DNA of 64,000 nucleotides from Brevundimonas vesicularis (GTDB lineage Bacteria; Pseudomonadota; Alphaproteobacteria; Caulobacterales; Caulobacteraceae), in NCBI RefSeq assembly GCF_027105095.1, contig NZ_CP114278.1, positions 2,764,501 through 2,828,500 of the forward strand, written 5' to 3'. A program made the translations under genes and the position numbers. Of this stretch, positions 15,750 through 23,577 are shown in pieces (the stretch's first letter is position 1; each line of letters opens with the position of its first letter). Below the pieces are notes generated by a model that worked only from the letters and a program-made list of their open reading frames with translations, had not been told where the DNA came from and did no database searches.

Positions 15750-16511
15750 CTACTCCTGGATGTCGGGGGTGCGCCAGGCCAGGTGCTGGCCCCCGTCGAC
15801 GGCGATCATCTGGCCCGTCACCATCCGGGCGTCAATCAGCCACAACACCGCCTCGGCCACCGCCTCGGGGCTGCCGGGGGTTTCCAGCAGGGTGGCGCGC
15901 GCCTCGGCGGCGAACTCTTCGGGCGTCTGGTGGATGGACGGCAGGGTCGGCCCCGGCCCCACCCCATTGACCCGGATGCCGGGCGCCAGCGCCTGGGCCA
16001 GGGTCTGGGTCGCCCACCACAGGCCGTTGCGCGACAGGCTGTAGGAGAAGAAGCGCGGATCCGGCTTCAGCACCTTCTGGTCCAACAGATTGACGATGGC
16101 GCCCTCGACGGCTTGCGCCGCGAACGCCTCGGCCAGAACGATCGGCGCTCTCAGATTGGTGTCGAGATGCAGGTCCCAGCTGTCGCGCGTGAGGTCGCCG
16201 ATCCGGTCGTCCTCGAACACCGAGGCGTTGTTGACCAGCACGCTGACCGACCCCAGCGCCTCGACCGCCGCGGGGATCAACGCCCGCACCCTGGCCTCGT
16301 CCGTCAGGTCCGCCTGCAACAGGCACGCACGTCGCCCCAGACCCGCGATCTCGTCGGCCAGGGTCCGGGCGTCGTCGCCCGACGCATGATGATGGATCGC
16401 CACGTCGAACCCGGCCTGGGCCAGCTTCAGACAGATGGCCCGCCCGATCCGCCGTGCCCCGCCCGTGACCAGGGCGACGCCCCGCTCGGAGCGAGCAGCC
16501 GCCTCAGTCAA
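15750..16511 (-). CDS. SDR of the FolM/pteridine reductase type
   Basis: 253 residues with the TGGARRIGR cofactor motif, whose Arg marks the PTR1/FolM NADPH-dependent pteridine reductases, and NNAS in the core. Adjacent to folB, so a dihydromonapterin/dihydrofolate reductase role is likely. The active-site Tyr motif reads YSLSR: the Lys that normally lowers the Tyr pKa is Arg. The segment LLDQKVLKPDPRFFSYSLS is otherwise typical. TTG start at 16511, overlapping the end of a 26-residue membrane peptide gene. Ends with TGQMIAVDGGQHL, as in catalytic SDRs. Confidence 0.8.
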   Translation of the reverse strand: MTEAAARSERGVALVTGGARRIGRAICLKLAQAGFDVAIHHHASGDDARTLADEIAGLGRRACLLQADLTDEARVRALIPAAVEALGSVSVLVNNASVFEDDRIGDLTRDSWDLHLDTNLRAPIVLAEAFAAQAVEGAIVNLLDQKVLKPDPRFFSYSLSRNGLWWATQTLAQALAPGIRVNGVGPGPTLPSIHQTPEEFAAEARATLLETPGSPEAVAEAVLWLIDARMVTGQMIAVDGGQHLAWRTPDIQE

Positions 16512-16584
16512 CCCGACCGAACTCGAACACGTTGAACGCCGCCAGAACGGCGATGAAGCCGAAGATGATGCCGAGAGCCAGCAT
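16504..16584 (-). CDS. 26-residue single-TM peptide upstream of the FolM-like gene
   Basis: ATG 16584 has AGGAG 7 bases upstream, the best ribosome site of this operon. The product is almost entirely one hydrophobic helix (LALGIIFGFIAVLAAFNVF) ending EFGRVD. The stop overlaps the first bases of the next gene, which starts at TTG, so it may serve to load ribosomes for the reductase. Too short for routine gene callers. The product may itself be functional or only a leader. Confidence 0.5.
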   Translation of the reverse strand: MLALGIIFGFIAVLAAFNVFEFGRVD

Positions 16585-16701
16585 GGGATGCTCCTGTTGT
16601 CCGTCTTGGCTTAGTGCGGGACGGGGCGGGGTTCAAGCAGGGATGGTTCACTTGCCTGAAGCGCGCCTAACGCTAAGGTCCGATTTGTGGGGGAGTTTAA
16701 A

Positions 16702-17451
16702 ATGTCGCGCATACTGCTAGCCATCGCGATGGCCGCTCCGCTGTCGGGTTGCCTGACGACGTTGTATCTAGCGGACCGTCCCAGTTCCGCCATGCTTCAT
16801 GAGATGAACCGACGATGTGAGCAGGATGCAGCCTTACGCTGGTTTGGCGAGCGCCCTTATGGGATCGACGTTTGGATGCCAGGCAATCTTTCCCGTGACC
16901 CTGCGGATGATCCCAGCTTCCAGACGGCGTCGCAATTCATCGGAATAGGCAGCGGAGAAGACTTGTGGCTGCGCAGCGGTGTCGCCGGCGCCTTGTATAT
17001 CAACATGGGGCCGGGGGACGGCTACTATTTCGGTCCTACGCGGGGCGAACCGTCTGGCGTCTACAAGTTCGAACTTGCGCCAGATGGCGATGCGCGTTGC
17101 GAAGCGGAAACAGCATGGTTCGCACGTCAGGCGGCGCGCGGAGCGTCGAGGCCGGCAAGCTACATCGGCCGATGCCTGACATACAGCTACGTGGGCAAGG
17201 CCCCGGTGGATGCCGCAGTGTTCGTGCGGTTCGATGACGCGCCAGAAGAAGCGCGTGGGCTATATCGGTCTGGTGAGAGACTAATCGTCGATGGTCGGTT
17301 GAGAGCATCGATCACTGACTACTGGGCCATCAATCCGTCGAGTGCAGCCGAGCGCAGAGGTCAATGGGGTCTAAAGGCTTGTCAGCATCTTCCGCAGCAA
17401 GGGTTGTTGAGGCTATTTCCCGATAATCCCGATGCAGAACGGCCAAGATAA
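16702..17451 (+). CDS. Putative lipoprotein of unknown function (249 aa)
   Basis: Begins MSRILLAIAMAAPLSGC: a lipoprotein signal with lipobox LSGC at residue 17, so probably membrane-anchored in the periplasm. The mature part has no recognised domain. It has paired cysteines (near residues 38 and 132, 158 and 238) and aromatic-rich beta-type stretches such as GPGDGYYFGPTRGEP. Base composition and codons are visibly less GC-rich than the neighbours, which suggests acquisition. ATG 16702 places the signal correctly. Unlinked to the NUDIX gene 66 bases downstream. Confidence 0.6.
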   Translation: MSRILLAIAMAAPLSGCLTTLYLADRPSSAMLHEMNRRCEQDAALRWFGERPYGIDVWMPGNLSRDPADDPSFQTASQFIGIGSGEDLWLRSGVAGALYINMGPGDGYYFGPTRGEPSGVYKFELAPDGDARCEAETAWFARQAARGASRPASYIGRCLTYSYVGKAPVDAAVFVRFDDAPEEARGLYRSGERLIVDGRLRASITDYWAINPSSAAERRGQWGLKACQHLPQQGLLRLFPDNPDAERPR

Positions 17452-17517
17452 ATCTGGCCATGTCTTTTGGAGGCTGTGCCCTCGAGACATGCGATATGAG
17501 CCGCTAAGGACGACAGA

Positions 17518-17988
17518 ATGATCTGGCGCATCCACGTCGAACCCTTCACCCGCCCCCTCTTCTTCGCCTGGTCGCGGCTGACGCGGGGCAAGACGCTGGG
17601 CGTGCGGGCGGTGGCGGTGGATGCGCAGGGGCGGGTGCTGATGGTCCGGCACACCTATCTGGCCGGCTGGTGGTTGCCGGGCGGCGGGGTGGATTGGGGC
17701 GAGACGACGCACGCCGCCGTGGTGCGCGAACTGCGTGAAGAGGCCGGTCTGGTCGCGCGCGGGGCGCCGCGCCTGATCTCGATCCATTCCAACGCGCGGT
17801 TCTTTCCCGGCGATCACGTCGCAGTCTTCCGCATCGACGCCTTCGATGTGGGCGAGCGCACCAGCCACGGCGAGATCGCCGAGATCGGCTGGTTCTCGCC
17901 CTACGCCTTGCCGGACGATGTGAACCGGGGCTGTGGCGCGCGCCTGGCCGAAATCTTCGACGGCGCCCCGGTCGATCCGGACTGGTGA
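17518..17988 (+). CDS. NUDIX hydrolase
   Basis: 156 residues. A complete Nudix box runs from residue 55: GGGVDWGETTHAAVVRELRE then EAGL, with the REVREE-type Glu residues that bind Mg2+. These enzymes hydrolyse nucleoside diphosphates linked to another moiety; the sequence does not reveal which. A hydrophobic/aromatic N-terminus (HVEPFTRPLFFAWSRLTRGKTLGVRA) is typical of a subgroup of alphaproteobacterial members. Stands alone, followed by a palindromic repeat. Confidence 0.88.
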   Translation: MIWRIHVEPFTRPLFFAWSRLTRGKTLGVRAVAVDAQGRVLMVRHTYLAGWWLPGGGVDWGETTHAAVVRELREEAGLVARGAPRLISIHSNARFFPGDHVAVFRIDAFDVGERTSHGEIAEIGWFSPYALPDDVNRGCGARLAEIFDGAPVDPDW

Positions 17989-17999
17989 GACCCGCTGCC

Positions 18000-18028
18000 G
18001 TCTCCTCCCTGCGCAGCGGGGAGGAGAC
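18000..18028. repeat. REP-like palindrome, GTCTCCTCCC family
   Basis: GTCTCCTCCC and GGGAGGAGAC form a perfect 10-bp inverted repeat with a 9-base loop. The same arms occur at 29684-29836 between the two S46 peptidase genes, so this is a dispersed intergenic palindrome rather than a gene-specific terminator. Confidence 0.6.
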
Positions 18029-18072
18029 GTTGTGCGTCCGCATCTGACGCAGGCGCGTGGCAGCGTCCGCCC

Positions 18073-18681
18073 ATGACCCAAGCCGCCCCCGTCTATCGCG
18101 TCCGCTCGCAGGAGATCTGGGACCTGGCCCGCGACGATTATCTGGCGGGCGAGCCGGCGCGGATCGTCTGTCGCCGCTACGACCTGGGCCTGTCGGCCTT
18201 CCGCATTCGCGCGCGCAAGGGCAAGTGGCGGCGCGGGGACCAGGACGATCCCGACCTGTACGATCCCGCGCTCGAGCTCGAGGCGGTCGAGGATATCGCC
18301 TTTTCCGACATGGCCGACACGGCGCGTCGTCGCCTGCAACTGGCCCTGATGGACGGCGAGGCGACCGAGGCCCAGCGCTGGCTCAGGATCTTCGAAACCC
18401 TGTCGTCGATGGCGTCCCAGACCGGCGATGTGCACACATTGCACCCTGATTTTCCGCCCCGACCGTCTGATGGGACCGACGCGCGCGCCCCTCGCCCCTC
18501 GACGGACGACGCCGGGTCCGAACCGGGCGAAGCGCACCGATTGCACCCTGTTTTATCCTCGGACGACGCAAACCCGTCCGGCGCGCCCCTCAATCGGGCT
18601 GAGCGCCGCCGCCTGCGCCGCGCCCGCCGCCGAACGCCGCCCTCTGCAAGTCCTGAAAGCCATGCTAGCCAGGGGCCATGA
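18073..18681 (+). CDS. Hypothetical protein with HTH-like N-terminus and two LHP motifs
   Basis: 202 residues. Residues ~12-55 (IWDLARDDYLAGEPARIVCRRYDLGLSAFRIRARKGKWRR) look like a helix-turn-helix of the terminase/transposase type that precedes a basic patch. A helical middle follows, then a disordered Pro/Asp-rich tail with two related motifs, VHTLHPDF and HRLHPVL, ~38 residues apart, and finally a very basic end (RAERRRLRRARRRTP). Probably nucleic-acid-binding; function unknown. Its stop overlaps the next start (ATGA). Confidence 0.6.
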   Translation: MTQAAPVYRVRSQEIWDLARDDYLAGEPARIVCRRYDLGLSAFRIRARKGKWRRGDQDDPDLYDPALELEAVEDIAFSDMADTARRRLQLALMDGEATEAQRWLRIFETLSSMASQTGDVHTLHPDFPPRPSDGTDARAPRPSTDDAGSEPGEAHRLHPVLSSDDANPSGAPLNRAERRRLRRARRRTPPSASPESHASQGP

Positions 18682-19124
18682 ACCCGTCCCTGCTCGCCAT
18701 CCTCGTCGTCATCCTGGCCGGCGGCGCCACCGCGCTTCAGGCTCCGACCAACGCCAGGCTGGCGACCGCCGTGGCCTCGCCGGTCAACGCCGCCTTCATC
18801 TCGTTTGCGGTCGGGACGACGGTGCTGGGGATATTGGCGGCGATCCTGCACACCCGGCCGGACATGGCCGCGACGCGGGCCCTGCCGTGGTACGCCTGGC
18901 TGGGCGGGGCCTACGGCGCCTGTTTCGTGGTCGCCGCCGCCTGGGGCGTGCCGCGCCTGGGTGTGGCCATGACCATCACCCTGATGGTCGGCGGCCAGCT
19001 GCTGCTCAGCCTGGCGCTGGATCATTTCGGGGCGCTGGGCGTGCCGCGCCAGCCGCTGAACATCGGCCGCATCGCCGGGGTGGGGCTTGTTCTGGCCGGC
19101 GTCCTTCTGGTCCGGCGCTCTTGA
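18678..19124 (+). CDS. DMT-family membrane protein (DUF606/YdcZ type)
   Basis: 148 residues with five hydrophobic helices starting right at the N-terminus (LLAILVVILAGGATALQAPTNARLA). The GGATALQAPTNARL motif in helix 1 and AYGACFVVAAAWGVPRLGVAM in the middle are the DUF606 signatures. These half-size drug/metabolite-type transporters act as dimers or pairs; substrate unknown. Translationally coupled to the preceding hypothetical gene. Confidence 0.85.
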   Translation: MNPSLLAILVVILAGGATALQAPTNARLATAVASPVNAAFISFAVGTTVLGILAAILHTRPDMAATRALPWYAWLGGAYGACFVVAAAWGVPRLGVAMTITLMVGGQLLLSLALDHFGALGVPRQPLNIGRIAGVGLVLAGVLLVRRS

Positions 19125-19140
19125 CCCTATATCGGGCGCG

Positions 19141-21009
19141 ATGACCGAGGAGACGCCTGATTCCCAACTGAAAGCCGCCGCCCTGATCGCCGACGAGGCG
19201 CGCCGGGCGCCGGACAAGCCGGGCGTCTATCGCATGTATGGCGAGGACGGGTCGTGCCTGTATGTCGGCAAGGCCAAGTCGCTGAAGAAGCGCATCGTCC
19301 AGTATGCGCAGGGGCGTTTTCACACCCAGCGCATCGGCCTGATGGTGTCGCAGACCCGGTCGATGGAGCTGGTGGTCACCGCCACCGAGACCGAAGCCCT
19401 GCTGCTGGAATCCAACTTCATCAAGAAGCTGAAGCCCCGCTTCAACGTGGTGCTGCGCGACGACAAGTCCTTCGCCGAACTGATGATCCGCCGCGATCAC
19501 CGCGCGCCCCAGGTCAGGAAGCATCGCGGCGCCCACACGACGCCCGGCGACTATTTCGGCCCCTTCGCCTCGACCTGGGCGGTCAACCGCACGCTGAACA
19601 CCCTGCAAAAGGCCTTCCTGCTGCGGTCCTGTTCGGACAGCGTCTATGAGACCCGCACCCGCCCCTGCATGCTGCACCAGATCAAGCGTTGCTCGGCGCC
19701 GTGCACCGGCCTGATCAGCCTTGAGGACTACGGCGAACTGGTCACAGAGGCCGAACAGTTCCTGCGCGGCAAGTCGCGTGCCGTCATAAGCCGCCTGTCC
19801 AAGGAGATGCAGGCGGCGTCGGACGAGATGGACTTCGAACAGGCCGCACGCGTGCGCGACCGCATCCGCGCCCTGTCGGCCATCGCCATGGAGAACTCCG
19901 TCAGCGCCGACAGCGTGGCCGAAGGCGACGTCTTCGCCCTGCATTCCGACGGCGGCCAGGCTTGCGTCCAGGTCTTCTTCTATCGCGCCGGCCAGAACTG
20001 GGGTGGCCGCGCCTATTTCCCGCGCGTGGACAAGACCGACACCGATCCTGAGATCCTGGCCGCCTTCCTGGGTCAGTTCTACGAGGACAAGCCGATCCCG
20101 CGCCTGATCCTGTCCAACGTCCGCCCGCACGAGCTGGAACTGCTGGAAGAGGCCTTCTCGATGAAGGCGGACCGCAAGGTCGAGATCGTCCGACCGATGC
20201 GCGGCGAGAAGCTGGCGCTGGTCGACCACGCCCTGACGAATGCGCGCGAGGCCCTGGGTCGCCGCCTGGCCGAAAGCTCGGCGCAGGGCAAGATCCTGGA
20301 CGCGGTGTGCGAGGCCTTCGGACTGGAGAGCCGACCTGAAAGGATCGAGATTTACGACAACGCCCACATTCAAGGGACCAATGCGGTGGGCGGCATGGTC
20401 GTCGCCGGCCCCGAAGGCTTCCAGAAGTCGCAGTATCGCAAGTTCAACATCCGGGGCGAGGATCTGACCCCCGGCGACGACTACGGCATGATGCGCGAGG
20501 TGATGCGCCGTCGCTTCTCGCGCCTGGTCAAGGACGAGGAAGAGGGCGAAGACGTCGTCCGCCCCGATCTGCTGCTGATCGACGGCGGCGCGGGACAGTT
20601 GGCCGAGGTGCTGGCGGTCATGGCCGACCTGGGCGGGCTGGATGACATCACCGTCGTCGGCGTGGCCAAGGGGCCCGATCGCGACGCCGGCATGGAGAAG
20701 TTCTTCATGCCCGGCAAGGCCCCCTTCATGCTGCCGCTGAAGTCGCCGGCCCTCTACTACCTGCAACGCCTGCGCGACGAGGCCCACCGCTTCGCCAACG
20801 GCGCCCACGCCAAGCGCCGCTCGATGGACATCAAGAAGAACCCGCTGGACGAGATCGAAGGCGTCGGCCCCGGCCGCAAGAAGGCCCTGCTGCACGCCTT
20901 CGGCTCGGCCAAGGGGGTCAGCCGCGCCTCGCTGGCCGATCTGGTCAAGGTCGACGGCATCAACCAACCCCTCGCCGAACGCATCCACGCCTTCTTCCGT
21001 AAAAGCTGA
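19141..21009 (+). CDS. uvrC: Excinuclease ABC subunit C
   Basis: Makes the dual incisions in nucleotide excision repair, recruited by UvrB. 622 residues: GIY-YIG nuclease domain at ~18-100 (PGVYRMYGEDGSCLYVGKAKSLKKR), Cys-rich region (PCMLHQIKRCSAPC), UVR domain (~200-235), RNase H-like endonuclease domain (IEIYDNAHIQG with catalytic Asp, then LLLIDGGAGQL) and a C-terminal helix-hairpin-helix pair (LDEIEGVGPGRKKALLHAFG). ATG 19141 is chosen over upstream starts because it opens at the family N-terminus; the leader has no clear ribosome site. Followed closely by carbonic anhydrase. Confidence 0.97.
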   Translation: MTEETPDSQLKAAALIADEARRAPDKPGVYRMYGEDGSCLYVGKAKSLKKRIVQYAQGRFHTQRIGLMVSQTRSMELVVTATETEALLLESNFIKKLKPRFNVVLRDDKSFAELMIRRDHRAPQVRKHRGAHTTPGDYFGPFASTWAVNRTLNTLQKAFLLRSCSDSVYETRTRPCMLHQIKRCSAPCTGLISLEDYGELVTEAEQFLRGKSRAVISRLSKEMQAASDEMDFEQAARVRDRIRALSAIAMENSVSADSVAEGDVFALHSDGGQACVQVFFYRAGQNWGGRAYFPRVDKTDTDPEILAAFLGQFYEDKPIPRLILSNVRPHELELLEEAFSMKADRKVEIVRPMRGEKLALVDHALTNAREALGRRLAESSAQGKILDAVCEAFGLESRPERIEIYDNAHIQGTNAVGGMVVAGPEGFQKSQYRKFNIRGEDLTPGDDYGMMREVMRRRFSRLVKDEEEGEDVVRPDLLLIDGGAGQLAEVLAVMADLGGLDDITVVGVAKGPDRDAGMEKFFMPGKAPFMLPLKSPALYYLQRLRDEAHRFANGAHAKRRSMDIKKNPLDEIEGVGPGRKKALLHAFGSAKGVSRASLADLVKVDGINQPLAERIHAFFRKS

Positions 21010-21030
21010 GCCGGAGCTAAGACACCGACC

Positions 21031-21654
21031 ATGAGCGACACCGAAGACGAACTGACCGCCGGCTATCGCCGCTTCCGCGCCGAGCATTGGCCGACGGCCC
21101 GCGCCGAATACGAAACCCTGGCGACCAAGGGCCAGAAGCCGCACACCCTGATCGTGGCCTGTTCCGACAGCCGCGCCGATCCAGCCCTGATCTTCGACGC
21201 CAAGCCGGGCGAACTGTTCGTGGTGCGCAACGTCGCCAATCTGGTCCCGCCCTACGAGCCGGACGGCAAGCTGCACGGCGTGTCGGCGGCGCTGGAGTTC
21301 GGGGTCAAGGTGCTGGGCGTCAAGCGGATCGTGGTCATGGGCCACGCCCATTGCGGCGGGGTCAACGCCATGATCAACGGCGCGCCTGAAATCGTCGCCG
21401 ACTTCGTCGCCCCTTGGATCGCTCAAGGCGCGCCTGTCGTCCAGCACGTCGCCGAAACCGTCGCCCCCGACCAGCTGGAGCGCGCGGCCGAAGAGGCCAT
21501 CGTGCGGCTGTCGATCCGGAACCTGCGCACCTTCCCCTGGATCGCCGAGCGCGAAGCCAAGGGCGAGATTCAGCTCAGCGGCCTGCATTTCGGCATCGCC
21601 GAGGGCGCGCTTACGGCCCTGACCGACAAGCCCCGGTTCGAACCGTTGGATTGA
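21031..21654 (+). CDS. Beta-class carbonic anhydrase
   Basis: Interconverts CO2 and bicarbonate using zinc. 207 residues. Zn ligands and dyad are in VACSDSRADP (Cys, Asp, Arg) and MGHAHCGGVNAM (His, Cys). The stretch FVVRNVANLVPPYEPDGKLHG and VSAALEFGVKVLGVKRIVVMGH are family hallmarks. It begins 21 bases after uvrC and precedes pgsA; the three are probably co-transcribed. Confidence 0.95.
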   Translation: MSDTEDELTAGYRRFRAEHWPTARAEYETLATKGQKPHTLIVACSDSRADPALIFDAKPGELFVVRNVANLVPPYEPDGKLHGVSAALEFGVKVLGVKRIVVMGHAHCGGVNAMINGAPEIVADFVAPWIAQGAPVVQHVAETVAPDQLERAAEEAIVRLSIRNLRTFPWIAEREAKGEIQLSGLHFGIAEGALTALTDKPRFEPLD

Positions 21655-21692
21655 GCGGCGAACCGTGCCACACCCGGCGCGTTGCAACGGAC

Positions 21693-22343
21693 ATGACGAT
21701 GACCTCCGCCCACCGCGCCAACCCCATTCCCAACATCCTGACCGGACTGCGTCTGGCGGCCGGGGTGGTGATGTTCGCCATGATGGCCGGGGCGGCGCCG
21801 GGCGCGCTTGAGGCCTGGCTGTCGCCGGAAACCCAAGGGCGATTCAGCGTCTGGGCCTTCTGGATCTTCGTCATCGCGGCCTCGACCGATTGGGTCGACG
21901 GCTACCTCGCCCGCCGCTGGAACGCGACCACGCGCTGGGGCGCCATTCTGGATCCCATCGCCGACAAGGTGCTGGTGACCGGCGCCATCCTGGGCGTCCT
22001 GGCTTCTGGATCCCTACCCGGCATCGCCCTGCCCTGCGGCCTGATCCTGTTCCGCGAATTCGCCGTCTCCGCCCTTCGCGAAACGATGGCCGGCCGTATC
22101 GAACTTCCGGTCACCCTGGCCGCCAAGTGGAAGACCACGGTGCAGATGGTGGCGCTCGCCGCGCTTCAGCTGACCCTGCTGTGGGGCGCCCTGGGTCTGC
22201 AAAACGAAGACGGATCGCCGCTGGCCTGGCAGCCGGCGTTCGAATCCTTCGCCATCTTCCTGATCTGGTTCGCCGCCATCATCACCCTGTGGACCGGCTG
22301 GCAGTATTTCAGCGAAGCCCGTCGCCAGATGCGCGACCTTTAG
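21693..22343 (+). CDS. pgsA: CDP-diacylglycerol-glycerol-3-phosphate 3-phosphatidyltransferase
   Basis: Makes phosphatidylglycerol phosphate at the inner membrane. 216 residues with the CDP-alcohol phosphotransferase motif DxxDGxxARx8GxxxDxxxD, seen as TDWVDGYLARRWN then WGAILDPIADK near residues 69-96. The LTGLRLAAG N-terminus and LILFREFAVSALRE segment identify PgsA. Four to five helices. ATG 21693 (or 21699). Its last four bases overlap the convergent protease gene. Confidence 0.93.
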   Translation: MTMTSAHRANPIPNILTGLRLAAGVVMFAMMAGAAPGALEAWLSPETQGRFSVWAFWIFVIAASTDWVDGYLARRWNATTRWGAILDPIADKVLVTGAILGVLASGSLPGIALPCGLILFREFAVSALRETMAGRIELPVTLAAKWKTTVQMVALAALQLTLLWGALGLQNEDGSPLAWQPAFESFAIFLIWFAAIITLWTGWQYFSEARRQMRDL

Positions 22344-22855
22344 GGTCGCAGCGTCAGCCCGGCCGGCGTGGCGGAAAAGGCGGAAAGCCGGCCCAGATAG
22401 CTCATGCCCAGCAGGGAGTATTCCAGCCCCTGCTCGACCACCAGGGCCTCGACCCGGTCCACCCGCGCCCCCGCCACCGAGATCGTCTTCAGCTGAACCG
22501 GCGCGGCGCGCACGACGCCCGATGCGGTCTGGACCTTGCCGGTGAAGGCTTCGAGTTCGGGATCGACACCCAGCCGCAGGGCGTCGGCGCGCGTCAGGGC
22601 GACCACGCTTGCGCCGGTGTCCACCAGCACCCGCACCGCCTTGCCGTCGATATTGGCCTCTGCCCAGTAGTGGCCGTCCGCACCCTTGACCACCTGGGCG
22701 TCGGTACCGGAGGCGCCGACCGCAGCCTCGACCACGGGCGTCGCCGCCTGAGCCATGCCGTCGCCTTCCAGATGGCGGATCGTCAGGGCGGTGCCGAACG
22801 ACGCCATAAGAGCGAAGCCGAGGACGACGACAGACTGGGTATCGATGCGAACCAT
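22340..22855 (-). CDS. Retropepsin-like aspartic protease (TIGR02281 type)
   Basis: 171 residues: an N-terminal hydrophobic anchor (SVVVLGFALMASFGTAL), a linker, then a single retropepsin-like domain with active-site VDTGAS near residue 99 and a late YSLLGMSYLGRLSAF flap/core segment. These half-size aspartic proteases work as dimers, here anchored with the domain in the periplasm. The gene is convergent with pgsA with a 4-base overlap. Substrate unknown. Confidence 0.85.
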   Translation of the reverse strand: MVRIDTQSVVVLGFALMASFGTALTIRHLEGDGMAQAATPVVEAAVGASGTDAQVVKGADGHYWAEANIDGKAVRVLVDTGASVVALTRADALRLGVDPELEAFTGKVQTASGVVRAAPVQLKTISVAGARVDRVEALVVEQGLEYSLLGMSYLGRLSAFSATPAGLTLRP

Positions 22856-22930
22856 GCCTCTGTCTTAGAGGCTCGGCGTTTGGATGGGGTGAAACGACGT
22901 GGCTGACGAAAGCTTAAGCCCCGAGCCGCG

Positions 22931-23152
22931 CTAGCCCAGCTTGGCCGGATCCACCTGACCACGGCGCGACGGCAGCTCAGCCATGACCGCCGCGCGCTCG
23001 GCGTCGCTCAGCGACCGCCAGCCGGCGATTTCCTTCAGCGTGCGAAAACAGCCGAGGCAAAGGCCGCTCTCGCCATCGACTGCGCACACCATGACGCAGG
23101 GCGTGGCGATGGCCTTGGGCGGTCCGGGCCGGCTCGGGGTAGCTGCGCTCAT
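22931..23152 (-). CDS. DUF1289 family protein (73 aa)
   Basis: Small Cys-motif protein: TPCVMVCAVDGESGLCLGCFRTLKEIAGW, the DUF1289 signature, with four cysteines in a Cx3C-x8-Cx2C spacing suited to zinc or an Fe-S cluster. The tail after residue 50 (LSDAERAAVMAELPSR) is also standard. ATG 23152 keeps only the conserved part; the longer frame reaches into the divergent promoter region. Function unknown. Confidence 0.88.
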   Translation of the reverse strand: MSAATPSRPGPPKAIATPCVMVCAVDGESGLCLGCFRTLKEIAGWRSLSDAERAAVMAELPSRRGQVDPAKLG

Positions 23153-23197
23153 TGTGACACAGTGGCGAAAATCACTCCGACTCCTGACGAATAAAGT

Positions 23198-23225
23198 TGC
23201 AAATTCACAAAACTGTCTTATATCG
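23198..23225 (+). promoter_or_regulatory. Candidate promoter in AT-rich divergent gap
   Basis: TTGCAA at 23198-23203 and TATATC at 23220-23225 are spaced 16 bases in the most AT-rich stretch nearby, upstream of the small plus-strand gene at 23309 and divergent from DUF1289. Confidence 0.35.
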
Positions 23226-23308
23226 GCTGATGACGCGAAACGACTGACGGTGGAATCCCATTGGTACGACGCGTCTCTTTTCATCGTTCTGCGAAAGGAG
23301 ACGCCAAG

Positions 23309-23461
23309 ATGAACGATAAGGAGCGTAACCTCCAACACGCCATGATGTCCTTCGCCCTTTGGGGCGGGATGCTGGTCAACAGTCGGCATATGCCGTCGAA
23401 CTCGGGCCGGGTGGTCAGCCATCCGTCCAACTTCGTACCCTATACGATTAAGAAACGCTGA
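23309..23461 (+). CDS. Small hypothetical protein (50 aa)
   Basis: Has an excellent AAAGGAG site 8 bases before ATG 23309 and its own terminator, so it is surely expressed. The product (MNDKERNLQHAMMSFALWGG...) has a short amphipathic N-terminal helix with a moderately hydrophobic centre (MMSFALWGGMLV) and a polar, Ser/Pro-containing C-terminus ending YTIKKR. No known domain; possibly membrane-peripheral. Confidence 0.65.
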   Translation: MNDKERNLQHAMMSFALWGGMLVNSRHMPSNSGRVVSHPSNFVPYTIKKR

Positions 23462-23488
23462 CGGCCCGCCCGGCCCTCAGCCTGAAGA

Positions 23489-23513
23489 AGCCCCGGTCTC
23501 GCCGGGGCTTTTG
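23489..23513 (+). terminator. Rho-independent terminator
   Basis: AGCCCCGG and CCGGGGCT form a perfect 8-bp stem with a 5-base loop followed by TTTT, 28 bases after the stop of the small gene. Confidence 0.85.
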
Positions 23514-23577
23514 CAGTTCCGGGCTTGCCTGACGCGGCGTTCACGGTCGATGACGGGCGCGAAGACGGAGACGAAGC

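Noticed and set aside
18000..18028. Palindrome as a terminator of the NUDIX gene
   Set aside because: No T-run, and the same arms recur between the S46 genes, so it is better described as a dispersed repeat.
19006..21687. 893-residue minus-strand frame opposite uvrC and carbonic anhydrase
   Set aside because: Antisense shadow; the plus strand carries unmistakable UvrC and carbonic anhydrase motifs, and high GC keeps antisense frames open.
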